The translations under genes were made by a program, and so were the position numbers. The notes under the pieces were generated by a model, which made no database searches, was not told the DNA's origin, and saw only the letters and a program-made list of their open reading frames with translations. This document shows, one piece after another, positions 8,153-16,175 of a DNA stretch of 64,000 nucleotides (position 1 is its first letter; every line of letters begins with the position of its first letter). The stretch is from the NCBI RefSeq assembly GCF_003477885.1, contig NZ_QUEE01000008.1, forward strand, positions 203,149 through 267,148. The letters run 5' to 3'. The stretch is from Lachnotalea sp. AF33-28 (lineage in GTDB: Bacteria > Bacillota > Clostridia > Lachnospirales > Lachnospiraceae).

Positions 8153-9457
8153 ATGGAGATGACACAGGAATTCATGATTTTTATAAACATGGTGATCGCC
8201 ATATCGGATTATGCCGTGCTGATCTATGCCATGTACCAGTTTTTAAATAAAACAGGCAGGAATCTGTACCTGCCTAAAGGTTATTATATACTCGGCTTTT
8301 CTCTGTATATGGCCGCGCTTCTGCTCTCTGCCGTGATCAGAAGCGATCTGTACGGCTGCCTTATGCTGACCGTATCGCCGGTGGCTCTGGGATACTTCCT
8401 TTTTAACCGGACAGGGCAGCACATTATCTATAATCTGGTTTACGGCTGCAGCATTATCGCGGTACAGATATTTTCCATAGTCGCGTTCCAGTGGTATGCG
8501 GCAAAAACCGGCAATTTTGTAAGCAGTGCCATCGTATACAGCTGCGCGCTGATGACGTTTAAACAGCTGATGGAGCTGTTAAATCTTAAGCTGTTTGTCT
8601 GGATATTCGGCAGGAGGAAGGAGGGGAGCGTTAGGTGGCAGCAGATTTTAAATTCTTTTATACTGCCTGTCTTTTCGGTTGTATTCCTGCTGTCCATGTC
8701 CGCCTATGTGGCGCTTCTGCCCACAGAAGAAGGCATCATTACTTTAATTGTGAACCTGGTCTGCATCCTGCTTTTAAATATTTATGTGAGCTATATATTT
8801 GACAATATTGTAAAGAAAAATGAGCTGGAGAACGAACTGAATCTGATCCGCCAGAAAGAAACTATGCAGTACCGCTATTATGAGGAACTGGAGAAAAAAT
8901 ATCTGAAGACGCGCAAGGTTGTCCATGACATGAGAAACCACCTGATTGCGATTGAACAGCTGTATCAGGAAAAGGATGGGGGCAGTGTCTCTTATATGCA
9001 GGATATGCACCGGATGCTTAACGAGCTGGGACAGAACTATTATACGGAAAACCGCGTGCTGAACATAATATTAAACGACAAGGCGCAGCTGGCAGAGAGC
9101 CTGGGCATAACTTTTGAGATACGCGCCGCAGGAACCGACCTGACTTTTATGAAGGAGATGGATATCACCACGGTCTTTGCGAATCTGATGGATAATGCGC
9201 TGGAAGCGGCTTCGGAAGCAGAGGAAAAATGGGTGGTGTTTAGGATGGATCAGATCCGGGACTTTGTGGTAATCAATGTACGGAATGCGGCTGTTGATCC
9301 GCCGGTCTCCCGTAATGGCAGATTAATCTCTGCAAAAGACGGCAAAGAAGGAATCGGTCTGCAAAATGTGAATCGCGCGGTGCAGGCCTATGACGGAACT
9401 CTGACGTTTCATTATGAGGACGGAGTGTTTGAAGTGAATGTAATGATACCGGTTTAA
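8153..9457 (+). CDS. GHKL-type sensor histidine kinase (AgrC-like)
   Basis: A 434-residue kinase with an N-terminal half made of about six membrane segments (residues about 10-215), a coiled segment, the phospho-acceptor region VVHDMRNHLIAIEQLY and a GHKL ATPase domain (NLMDNALEAASEA, KEGIGLQNVNRAV). The membrane-embedded sensor without a large outer domain resembles AgrC and similar peptide-sensing kinases. The start is taken at 8153 behind GCGGGGGTT; an ATG six bases later is an alternative. It should phosphorylate the LytTR regulator just upstream. Confidence 0.92.
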   Translation: MEMTQEFMIFINMVIAISDYAVLIYAMYQFLNKTGRNLYLPKGYYILGFSLYMAALLLSAVIRSDLYGCLMLTVSPVALGYFLFNRTGQHIIYNLVYGCSIIAVQIFSIVAFQWYAAKTGNFVSSAIVYSCALMTFKQLMELLNLKLFVWIFGRRKEGSVRWQQILNSFILPVFSVVFLLSMSAYVALLPTEEGIITLIVNLVCILLLNIYVSYIFDNIVKKNELENELNLIRQKETMQYRYYEELEKKYLKTRKVVHDMRNHLIAIEQLYQEKDGGSVSYMQDMHRMLNELGQNYYTENRVLNIILNDKAQLAESLGITFEIRAAGTDLTFMKEMDITTVFANLMDNALEAASEAEEKWVVFRMDQIRDFVVINVRNAAVDPPVSRNGRLISAKDGKEGIGLQNVNRAVQAYDGTLTFHYEDGVFEVNVMIPV

Positions 9458-9538
9458 ATTTGTGGGAAAAGGAGACGCGTTGAAACATTTGCAGGTTATC
9501 GGACCATGGGCTGATAACATAAAGTGGAGGATATTTCT

Positions 9539-10258
9539 ATGAATGTGGTTTGTTTTGTATTTACCCTTTGTATCACCGGCATATTTCCGGCTGTAATGCT
9601 GATCGGACTGCTGGCCGGCAGAAGACGCTATCTGAAAAGCTATTTTGCGGGCCTTGCCACCTTTCTGGTATTTCAGATACTGCTTCGCGTGCCGATTTTA
9701 AACCGGATGTCATCCATGGGGTGGCAGAGCATCCTGTTCCTTAAAAGCCCCTGGCTGTATGCCCTGTTTCTGGGTTTTACTGCGGCACTGTTCGAGGAAG
9801 GCGGCCGCTTTCTCACCATGAAGCTTTTCATGAAAAAAGAGCGCGGCGCCTGGGAAGACGTGGTGTTCGGCGTCGGACACTGGGCCATGGAAGCCCTGTA
9901 TATCATAGGAATAAATGCGGTATACACTCTGTTTATGAATCCCGGGCTGATCGCCGTTATGGGATCGAATTTCTTTATAGGAGGATTGGAGCGGCTGTTT
10001 GTTCTGCCGGTCCATGTGGCTTTTTCTGTCATGGTGATGCAGGCCGTGCGGGAAAGAAAGTACTTCTGGCTCGTTTTGGCAGTTTTTCTTCATGCAGCGG
10101 TGGATGCCTACTGCGTGCTGGCACAGACGGTCTGGGGCATGGGAATTGTGGAAATAGAAGGCAGTATTGCCGCAATTGGCATTTTGCTTTTTATTTATAT
10201 CATCATTACAAAAAGGGGCAGAAAGAAGAATGTTCCTTTGAAAGAAGAAGCACACTGA
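9539..10258 (+). CDS. YhfC-family membrane protein, putative intramembrane metalloprotease
   Basis: About 239 residues with seven or eight hydrophobic segments. The helix containing FEEGGRFLTMKL, followed by the conserved FGVGHWAMEAL and a late HAAVDAY, matches the YhfC/CPBP-like glutamic-type intramembrane protease pattern (EExxxR plus His). The ATG at 9539 is preferred because GGAGG sits eight bases before it; an upstream GTG lies inside that ribosome site. It follows the LytTR/GHKL pair in the same direction and precedes a DUF3887-like lipoprotein. The substrate is unknown. Confidence 0.8.
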   Translation: MNVVCFVFTLCITGIFPAVMLIGLLAGRRRYLKSYFAGLATFLVFQILLRVPILNRMSSMGWQSILFLKSPWLYALFLGFTAALFEEGGRFLTMKLFMKKERGAWEDVVFGVGHWAMEALYIIGINAVYTLFMNPGLIAVMGSNFFIGGLERLFVLPVHVAFSVMVMQAVRERKYFWLVLAVFLHAAVDAYCVLAQTVWGMGIVEIEGSIAAIGILLFIYIIITKRGRKKNVPLKEEAH

Positions 10259-10310
10259 AGTGTGCGTAGGTCATCAGCCTACGGCTGGTGACAGGAAAAG
10301 GAGGAAGAAT

Positions 10311-10712
10311 ATGAGATATTTAATGACACTGATGGCGGCGGTGCTGTGCATGGGAATCCTGGCGGGATGCGCCGGAGGGAAGATCGCGGGAGGCTTTGAT
10401 AAGGATGAGGTGCTGAAAGAAGCGAAAGCAGCTGTGGATCTCGTCAATGAGAAAGACTACGAGACCTTAAACAGCATGATGACTCAGCAGATGGCGGATG
10501 CCGGCGTGACCGGCCAGATCGAAGCTGCATGGGATCAGCTGGGACTTGGTGAATTCAAAAGCTATAAGACGGAGACCGTTGTTGGGCAGAAAGATGAGGA
10601 CGGAAACGATATCGCTGTCGCGGTTCTGGTAACGGAATATGAAAACGCATCCATCCAGTTTCAGGTGGCGTTTGACCAGGAGATGAAGATAACCGGCTTC
10701 TATATAAAATAA
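10311..10712 (+). CDS. DUF3887-like lipoprotein
   Basis: A 133-residue protein read from the ATG at 10311, which has a strong AAAGGAGG site; the longer frame upstream lacks one. The signal peptide ends in the lipobox LAGC, so it is anchored outside the membrane. The mature part (EVLKEAKAAVDLVNEKDYETLNSMM through a C-terminal beta-rich portion) resembles DUF3887, a small SnoaL/NTF2-like fold. It closes the operon with the YhfC-like protease; their pairing suggests a common envelope task, which is inference. Confidence 0.82.
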   Translation: MRYLMTLMAAVLCMGILAGCAGGKIAGGFDKDEVLKEAKAAVDLVNEKDYETLNSMMTQQMADAGVTGQIEAAWDQLGLGEFKSYKTETVVGQKDEDGNDIAVAVLVTEYENASIQFQVAFDQEMKITGFYIK

Positions 10713-10732
10713 GGCCGCATTTTCCTATTGAA
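10713..10732 (+). repeat. 20 bp dispersed motif, copy 1
   Basis: GGCCGCATTTTCCTATTGAA directly follows the stop of the DUF3887-like gene and precedes a terminator hairpin. The same 20 bp with one or two changes occurs at 24646-24665 (plus) and 49495-49514 (minus), each time next to a terminator. Confidence 0.7.
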
Positions 10733-10735
10733 TAA

Positions 10736-10766
10736 AAAGGGCATGTCCTGGCCGGGCATGCCCTTT
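10736..10766. terminator. Bidirectional terminator between DUF3887-like gene and lysA
   Basis: Perfect 10 bp arms AAAGGGCATG (10736-10745) and CATGCCCTTT (10757-10766) with an 11-base loop lie between convergent genes. The A-rich and T-rich flanks are short, so strength is uncertain. Confidence 0.75.
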
Positions 10767-10808
10767 GGCGTGTGCTCGATGGGCACACAGGTAAGCATTT
10801 ATCTACTT

Positions 10809-12074
10809 TTAGAGATATTTATCCAGAATATCGCAGAAATCAAAGGTGGCGAAGTAATCCTTTGGGGTTTCTGCTCGGCGGATCATCTGGACAGATCCGT
10901 CTTCTTTAAGAAGCAGTTCTGCTGATTTAAGCTTGCCGTTATAGTTATAGCCCATGGAGAAGCCGTGGGCGCCGGTGTCATGTATCACCAGCAGATCGCC
11001 GGTATCGATGGCCGGAAGCATGCGGTCGATAGCGAATTTATCGTTGTTTTCGCAGAGAGAACCGGTCACATCGTATTTATGGTCGCAGGGCTGATCCTCT
11101 TTTCCCATCACGGTGATATGGTGATATGCTCCGTACATGGCAGGGCGCATCAGATTCACTGCACATGCATCGCAGCCGATGTATTCCTTATGTGTGTGTT
11201 TCTGATGTATCGCGGTAGTAACCAGACAGCCGTAAGGCCCGAGCATATAGCGTCCCAGCTCGGTATACAGCGCCACGTCGCCCATGCCGGCAGGAACCAG
11301 CACCTCTTCGTACACTTTTTTAACACCAGCGGAGATCTGATAGATGTCGTTAGGCTGCTGATCGGGGCGGTAGGGAATGCCGATTCCCCCGGACAGGTTG
11401 ATAAAACGGATATCTGCTCCGGTTTCTTTTTTGAGATGTACCGCAACCTCGAACAGCACCTTTGCGAGCATCGGATAATACTCGTTAGTGACCGTGTTGC
11501 TGGCTAGAAACGCGTGAATGCCGAAATGCTTTACGCCTTTTTGCTTTAAGATACGGAAACCTTCAAAGAGCTGTTCTGTGGTAAATCCGTATTTTGCATC
11601 TCCCGGGTTATCCATGATATCATTACTGATTTTAAACAGGCCGCCCGGATTATATCGACAGCTGATCGTTTCCGGCAGTCCGGCGCAGTTTTCCAGATAT
11701 TTGATATGTGTGATATCGTCCAGGTTGATGGTGGCGCCGATCTTTCTGGCGAATACGTATTCCTCAGCCGGCGTGGCGTTGGAAGAAAACATGATATCGG
11801 AACCGGAGAAATGAAGCGCGTCCGCCATCATGAGCTCGGTCATAGAGGAACAGTCACAGCCGCATCCATACTCTCTTAGGATATTCAGTATAAAGGGGTT
11901 CGGAGTGGCCTTTACGGCAAAGTATTCCTTAAAGCCCGGATTCCAGGAAAAAGCATCCCTAAGCCTGGCGGCGTTGACCCTGATCCCCTTTTCATCATAC
12001 AGGTGGAATGGGGTCGGGTATGTTTTTGTAATTTCTTTTAACTGTTCAAGGGTTACAAAGGGTGTTTTACTCAT
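10809..12074 (-). CDS. lysA: Diaminopimelate decarboxylase-like PLP enzyme
   Basis: A 421-residue fold-III PLP decarboxylase. Lys55 in YFAVKATPNP should carry the cofactor; the glycine-rich phosphate-binding region is NLSGGIGIPY and the catalytic CExxD motif is CENNDKF. DAP decarboxylases convert meso-diaminopimelate to lysine; related enzymes act on other amino acids, so substrate is inferred from the closest visible motifs. It overlaps the end of the TrmB-type regulator gene by four bases, so the regulator and enzyme are cotranslated. This is an unusual partner for lysA. Confidence 0.85.
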   Translation of the reverse strand: MSKTPFVTLEQLKEITKTYPTPFHLYDEKGIRVNAARLRDAFSWNPGFKEYFAVKATPNPFILNILREYGCGCDCSSMTELMMADALHFSGSDIMFSSNATPAEEYVFARKIGATINLDDITHIKYLENCAGLPETISCRYNPGGLFKISNDIMDNPGDAKYGFTTEQLFEGFRILKQKGVKHFGIHAFLASNTVTNEYYPMLAKVLFEVAVHLKKETGADIRFINLSGGIGIPYRPDQQPNDIYQISAGVKKVYEEVLVPAGMGDVALYTELGRYMLGPYGCLVTTAIHQKHTHKEYIGCDACAVNLMRPAMYGAYHHITVMGKEDQPCDHKYDVTGSLCENNDKFAIDRMLPAIDTGDLLVIHDTGAHGFSMGYNYNGKLKSAELLLKEDGSVQMIRRAETPKDYFATFDFCDILDKYL

Positions 12075-12784
12075 TGGATGGAGTCCTCCTTTTTTTCATT
12101 ACTGGTCAGTTCAATCAGTTTTATCTCGTTGCTCAGCGCCTCTTTAAATACGTCGGCCAGGTTTTTTCTGCAGGAATAGAGACAGGTCGAGAGCTCGCCG
12201 TTTAGCTCTCCGGTCAGCACATTCCGGGAATCGGTGATCATGCGGATCTGATTCTTTTGGCAAGGGCTTGGGTAGTAGATGACGCCGGCAATCTGCGGCC
12301 TTTCATCGGACAGAATAACGGTCTTAATATTCCTGCCTGCGGCATCGGTAAGCTCCGGTTCCAGAAGCGACAGCACATTGGAGGAAACTGCCAGATAAAC
12401 GCGCAGCTTCGTCTGCTGCAGCATGGATTTCATCTTATCTAATATATGGCGTTCTCCCCGGATGGTCAGATAGCCTTCTTCGCTTCCCTTTTGCTTGGGA
12501 AGCGAAGCGGCCAGCTCCTGTTTCAGCGTTTCCAGAAACCGTATCTTATTGCTGCAGAATTCTTCCGCTTTTACCGGTGAATATCTGGTGACCGCGCCTT
12601 CCTCTACATAAGCAGCCCCCTTATCTACGAGGCCGGCAAGGCCGCTGTATGTATTGGAACGGGATATGCCGGTCTGTTTAGAGGCTTCATAACCGGTCAG
12701 ACTGCCTTCGGATAAAAGCAGCAGATATAGATTCGCTTCCTGCCTGGTCAGCCCGTACTGGGTGAGCGCGTCTATGTGTTCCAT
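12071..12784 (-). CDS. TrmB-family transcriptional regulator
   Basis: A 237-residue protein with an N-terminal winged helix (YGLTRQEANLYLLLLSEGSLTGYEASKQTG, quoted in parts: the first helix starts at residue 9 and the recognition helix is SRSNTYSGLAGLVDKG), followed by a TrmB-type effector domain (ILDKMKSMLQQTKLRVYLAVS). The start has AGGAGGCTGATC upstream. It is first in an operon with the decarboxylase gene and has its own strong promoter with a dyad overlapping the -10, suggesting autoregulation in response to a metabolite, possibly an amino acid. Confidence 0.87.
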   Translation of the reverse strand: MEHIDALTQYGLTRQEANLYLLLLSEGSLTGYEASKQTGISRSNTYSGLAGLVDKGAAYVEEGAVTRYSPVKAEEFCSNKIRFLETLKQELAASLPKQKGSEEGYLTIRGERHILDKMKSMLQQTKLRVYLAVSSNVLSLLEPELTDAAGRNIKTVILSDERPQIAGVIYYPSPCQKNQIRMITDSRNVLTGELNGELSTCLYSCRKNLADVFKEALSNEIKLIELTSNEKKEDSIQ

Positions 12785-12799
12785 GATCAGCCTCCTATT

Positions 12800-12847
12800 A
12801 GTGTTTCTTTATAGGAACACTATAGATGGGGCTGCTGGTTTTGTCAA
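12800..12847 (-). promoter_or_regulatory. Promoter and dyad of the TrmB-lysA operon
   Basis: On the minus strand, TTGACA (12842-12847) and TATAGT (12819-12824) are separated by 17 bases, a near-consensus sigma-A promoter. An inverted repeat AGTGTT...AACACT (12800-12821) overlaps the -10 and start site, a good place for the TrmB product to repress its own operon. The bases from 12848 to about 13015 hold nothing I recognise. Confidence 0.75.
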
Positions 12848-13015
12848 GGGAATTAAGGGATGGCTGAAGCTTAATATCAGACATATAAAAAAACGGCATG
12901 GGCAAAATGACTGTTTAATCTGTGGAATTAGCAGGACATATAAGGGAGAAAAGATAAAATGCATAAAATCAGGGAGAGAAAGAAGTGAAAATGTTCAAAA
13001 AATCGAAAAAAACAC

Positions 13016-13044
13016 TTGCAATAATATACAATATGTGATATTCT
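13016..13044 (+). promoter_or_regulatory. Promoter of the LacI-type regulator gene
   Basis: TTGCAA (13016-13021), a 17-base spacer and TATTCT (13039-13044) form a plausible sigma-A promoter. The first operator starts 12 bases after the -10, so a bound repressor would block initiation. The transcript would have a leader of roughly 270 bases. Confidence 0.65.
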
Positions 13045-13055
13045 TATGTCATGGA

Positions 13056-13071
13056 GGTTACACGAGTAACC
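13056..13071 (+). promoter_or_regulatory. LacI-family operator 1
   Basis: GGTTACACGAGTAACC is an inverted repeat of GGTTAC/GTAACC around a central CG, the hallmark of LacI/GalR-family sites. A near-identical copy lies at 13264-13279. Both stand between the promoter and the regulator gene. Confidence 0.75.
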
Positions 13072-13263
13072 AAAAGTAAGATTAATTTTAAATGGTAATC
13101 CGCGCACAGTATATGTGCATCTTGTATCCGGTCATAAGATCGGACGCAACTTAATACAAAAAACAGAAACTGGAAGATAAGTGACTTGTTCAGAGACAGG
13201 TTTGCTTTACCGCCAAACAGAAGAACGGTATGTGAATTCACGTGCTTCTTTTTTTCCAGAAGA

Positions 13264-13279
13264 GGTTACGCGAGTAACT
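13264..13279 (+). promoter_or_regulatory. LacI-family operator 2
   Basis: GGTTACGCGAGTAACT repeats operator 1 with two differences and keeps the GTTAC-N4-GTAAC core with the central CG. The centres are 208 bases apart, a distance that would allow DNA looping by a tetramer or roadblock repression in the leader. Confidence 0.7.
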
Positions 13280-13318
13280 AAGTTCTGCACAAGGATGCCT
13301 GGATTGGGGGGAAGGGTT

Positions 13319-14302
13319 GTGGTTACCAGAAAAATGGTGGCGGAGAGAGCCGGTGTATCGGTGGCAACTGTTTCATATGTGATGAACCGTACTAAGAATG
13401 TGACACCGCAGGTTCAGAGGCGGGTGGAGAAAGCGATTGAAGAGCTGGGTTACAAGCCGAATCTCGTGGCAAAGGGGCTGGCTTCCAAACGCACTCAGCA
13501 TGTGGCGCTTCTCGTTGATAATCTGAAAAACCCATATTACTGTGAGGTGCTGGAGGGCGCGCAGTCCCTGGCCTCGGAGAAGGGCTACATAGTATCGGTG
13601 ATAGCGGTGGACAGCTTTACCCAGGACATCGTACAGGAGCTGATCAGCCGAAAGATAGACGGCCTGCTTCTGGCACTGGGGTCCTACGATAATTCGACAC
13701 TGGACCGTTATCAGAATCTGGGCGGCCCGGTGATCTGGCTGGGAAGATATACCACGATTAATTATGAACCGGCTTATCATGCGGTGATCAGAGAATTAAA
13801 AGAAAACGGACATGAGAGAATCGCTTTTTTAAGCGGTATTCCGATATCCGAACCCTCTCATTACCGCTATAAGGCGTTATGCAAAGCGTTCAGTGAATTC
13901 GGAATCGAATACAGGGAGAATCTGATTGTCGATGCGAAACCCAATGCTTCCACAGATGGAAGGATGGGGGAAAAGGCGGCGAGAGAGCTGCTGGAGAGAG
14001 AAGAGCCGTTTACGGCACTGATCGCGGTTAACGATCTGATGGCGCTGGGGGCGATGAAAGAACTGCGCAGGCACGGCTACCGCATTCCGGAAGATATATC
14101 CGTAATAGGATGTGATAACATGCATGTGCTGGATTATATGTATCCGACATTATCCAGCGTTGACACGAAGGCGTTTGAAACAGGGAAGGCGTTTATGGAC
14201 AGCCTGGTTGAATGCATTGACGGCAGAGAGCCCAAGAGGGTGGAACTGACAGCTTTTTATGTGCCGAAAGCAAGTGTGACAAGAGTCAGGGATGTCTTGT
14301 AA
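13319..14302 (+). CDS. LacI-family transcriptional repressor
   Basis: About 327 residues from a GTG at 13319 behind GGGGGGAAGG; this start gives MVTRKMVAERAGVSVATVS, the standard LacI N-terminus, while the frame upstream is not family-like. Helix-turn-helix residues are followed by the hinge region NLVAKGLASKRT and a periplasmic-binding-protein-like effector domain (VALLVDNLKNPYYCEV, then IAVNDLMALGAMKEL and SVIGCDNMHVLDYMYP). It precedes the sugar transporter and rhamnosidase genes and should repress them until an oligosaccharide or rhamnoside inducer binds. Confidence 0.92.
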   Translation: MVTRKMVAERAGVSVATVSYVMNRTKNVTPQVQRRVEKAIEELGYKPNLVAKGLASKRTQHVALLVDNLKNPYYCEVLEGAQSLASEKGYIVSVIAVDSFTQDIVQELISRKIDGLLLALGSYDNSTLDRYQNLGGPVIWLGRYTTINYEPAYHAVIRELKENGHERIAFLSGIPISEPSHYRYKALCKAFSEFGIEYRENLIVDAKPNASTDGRMGEKAARELLEREEPFTALIAVNDLMALGAMKELRRHGYRIPEDISVIGCDNMHVLDYMYPTLSSVDTKAFETGKAFMDSLVECIDGREPKRVELTAFYVPKASVTRVRDVL

Positions 14303-14319
14303 AACAATGAAACGAGCGC

Positions 14320-14337
14320 AACATGAGCAATCATGTT
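14320..14337 (+). promoter_or_regulatory. Inverted repeat between regulator and binding-protein gene
   Basis: AACATG-AGCAAT-CATGTT is a perfect 6 bp dyad 36 bases upstream of the binding-protein start. It lacks the central CG of the LacI sites and is too short for a terminator; it may be an mRNA hairpin or minor regulatory site. Confidence 0.3.
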
Positions 14338-14372
14338 CACTATAACAATGAAATGCTAAAGGAGGTTAGCAA

Positions 14373-16064
14373 ATGAAAGGGAGTAAGTCTTTCAAGAAGT
14401 GGTTGGCATTGTTTATGGTAGTAGCCATGGTATGCGGCCTGACTGCGTGCAGCAGCGGCTCAGCGGGTACGACCGCAGCGCCGGAGAATACGACGGCGGC
14501 ACCGACGACAACGGCGGCTGAAAAGGAAACAACGACAGCGGCGCCGGATGCATCGGGCGACAAGATGAAAGTTACAGTCAGTGTACAGGCGGGTACGGGT
14601 GTAGAGGAAGCCTGGACAGCTGTGGCTAAAGCTTACATGGAGAAGAACCCGGGCGTGGAAGTCGTTATTGACTTGAAACCGGTAGACGGCTATGCAGAAT
14701 GGGTACAGAAGGCATTTACAACAGCGGGAACAGAAACCGATATTGTAAATATCAACCTGGCCGGCGCAGTGGCTTCCGGCAAGTCCATCAACTGGCTGGA
14801 GTACATGAGCAATGACAGCCCGTATTCCGACGGAACATGGCAGGAACAGTTCAATTTTGAAGCACAGGTACGTGACCTTGCGAGAAATGAAATGACCTCT
14901 CTGTCTCTGGATTCCGTACAGGTAGTTTGGACCTATAATAAGGATATCTTTGAAGAAGTAGGCGTAGAGCCTCCGAAGACCTGGGACGAATTTATCACCG
15001 TATGTGAGAAGATCCAGGCAGCCGGATATCAGCCGATCGCTATGGCCGGCGATTACAACAGCTTCTGGTCAGGCGCTATGGGCTGGCTGGCACAAATTTA
15101 TGCGGATCAGACCACCCGTTCCATGATTGAAGTTTATAAGGCTCAGGAAGGTGATTTCTGCTACGATCCCGATGTGGACGGCGTATGGTCTTACGATCCT
15201 ACAGACCCTTATAACGATGATTCTTACAAAGTAAACCAGAATGCAGTTCGCGTATTTAAGGCTGTTATGGACGGAACCTATACGGCGGATACCCCCGGTA
15301 TGAGAACCGTATGGACCAATATGGCGAAGATTTTCCCTCAGTATGCGGGCGGAGACTCCTTCTTTGGCACGGATAACAACGGTTCTGTATCCCTGTTCTA
15401 CCAGGGAAAAGCAGCTATGAGACCTGATACCTGCGGCCGTCTGATCCAGTTTAAGAACGATATGGAGAAATTAAGATCCGGCGGAAGTGTTACCGGCAGC
15501 GATGATGCGGTAATCGAAGGCGTTAAGGAATTCAATATCGGTACATTTAATATGCCTACAATGGAAGGCGACGGAATTGAAGCCCCTGTTCGTACAATCG
15601 AAGTTGCAACAGGATTCCTTGGAGCAATTAAGAAAGACAAAGCACATGATGATCAGGTTGCGGATCTGCTGATGTATTTCTCATCAGAAGAAGGCCAGAG
15701 CTTATTCCTGTCCACCGGTATTGAGAACGCTATGACCGTTCAGGGTCCTTCTCTGGTGTACAATGTGAAGCTTCCGGCTGATATCCAGGCATCCTTTGAC
15801 AATCTGTCCTTTATCGGTAACTGCCAGAAGGGCAACGGCCAGAAGCTGGCCCGCGGTATGTCCGGCAGTTCAGGAGATATTGATGCTTCCTATCGTCTGT
15901 TCTATGACTATACTTACAAGTTCTTAAGCGGCGATATCGATATTGAAGCATGGGTGAAAGAGCACTGTGCAAACATCGATCAGTATAAGGAAGAGGCTAT
16001 GATCAGTTCCGGTATCAGCGCGTCTGATCTTGAGCATCCGGAAAACCAGCCTACAGGACAGTAA
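14373..16064 (+). CDS. Sugar ABC transporter substrate-binding lipoprotein
   Basis: A 563-residue extracellular binding protein. A signal peptide ends in LTACS with the lipobox Cys at about residue 26, followed by a Thr/Ala/Pro-rich linker of about 40 residues, common in Lachnospiraceae lipoproteins, then a family-1 solute-binding fold (PKTWDEFITVCEKIQAAGYQP near 210 and a C-terminal lobe). The ribosome site is AAAGGAGG. It should deliver a rhamnose-containing glycan to the two permeases encoded downstream. No ATPase gene is present in this operon, so a shared ATPase such as MsmK/UgpC encoded elsewhere is likely. Confidence 0.92.
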   Translation: MKGSKSFKKWLALFMVVAMVCGLTACSSGSAGTTAAPENTTAAPTTTAAEKETTTAAPDASGDKMKVTVSVQAGTGVEEAWTAVAKAYMEKNPGVEVVIDLKPVDGYAEWVQKAFTTAGTETDIVNINLAGAVASGKSINWLEYMSNDSPYSDGTWQEQFNFEAQVRDLARNEMTSLSLDSVQVVWTYNKDIFEEVGVEPPKTWDEFITVCEKIQAAGYQPIAMAGDYNSFWSGAMGWLAQIYADQTTRSMIEVYKAQEGDFCYDPDVDGVWSYDPTDPYNDDSYKVNQNAVRVFKAVMDGTYTADTPGMRTVWTNMAKIFPQYAGGDSFFGTDNNGSVSLFYQGKAAMRPDTCGRLIQFKNDMEKLRSGGSVTGSDDAVIEGVKEFNIGTFNMPTMEGDGIEAPVRTIEVATGFLGAIKKDKAHDDQVADLLMYFSSEEGQSLFLSTGIENAMTVQGPSLVYNVKLPADIQASFDNLSFIGNCQKGNGQKLARGMSGSSGDIDASYRLFYDYTYKFLSGDIDIEAWVKEHCANIDQYKEEAMISSGISASDLEHPENQPTGQ

Positions 16065-16175
16065 TCAGTAACAGGTAGGGAATGAGGGGTGTTGTAAAAT
16101 ACAGATTTTGCAACACCCCGTCTTTTTTGATCAGAAGAATTCTTTATTTACAGACCAGGAAAGGGGGAGACCTTA

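Noticed and set aside
13204..13240. Fourth copy of the palindromic repeat (TTTGCTTTACCGCCAAAC)
   Set aside because: Only about 13 bases resemble copy B (GCTTTACCGCCAA) and neither the ends nor the core are present.
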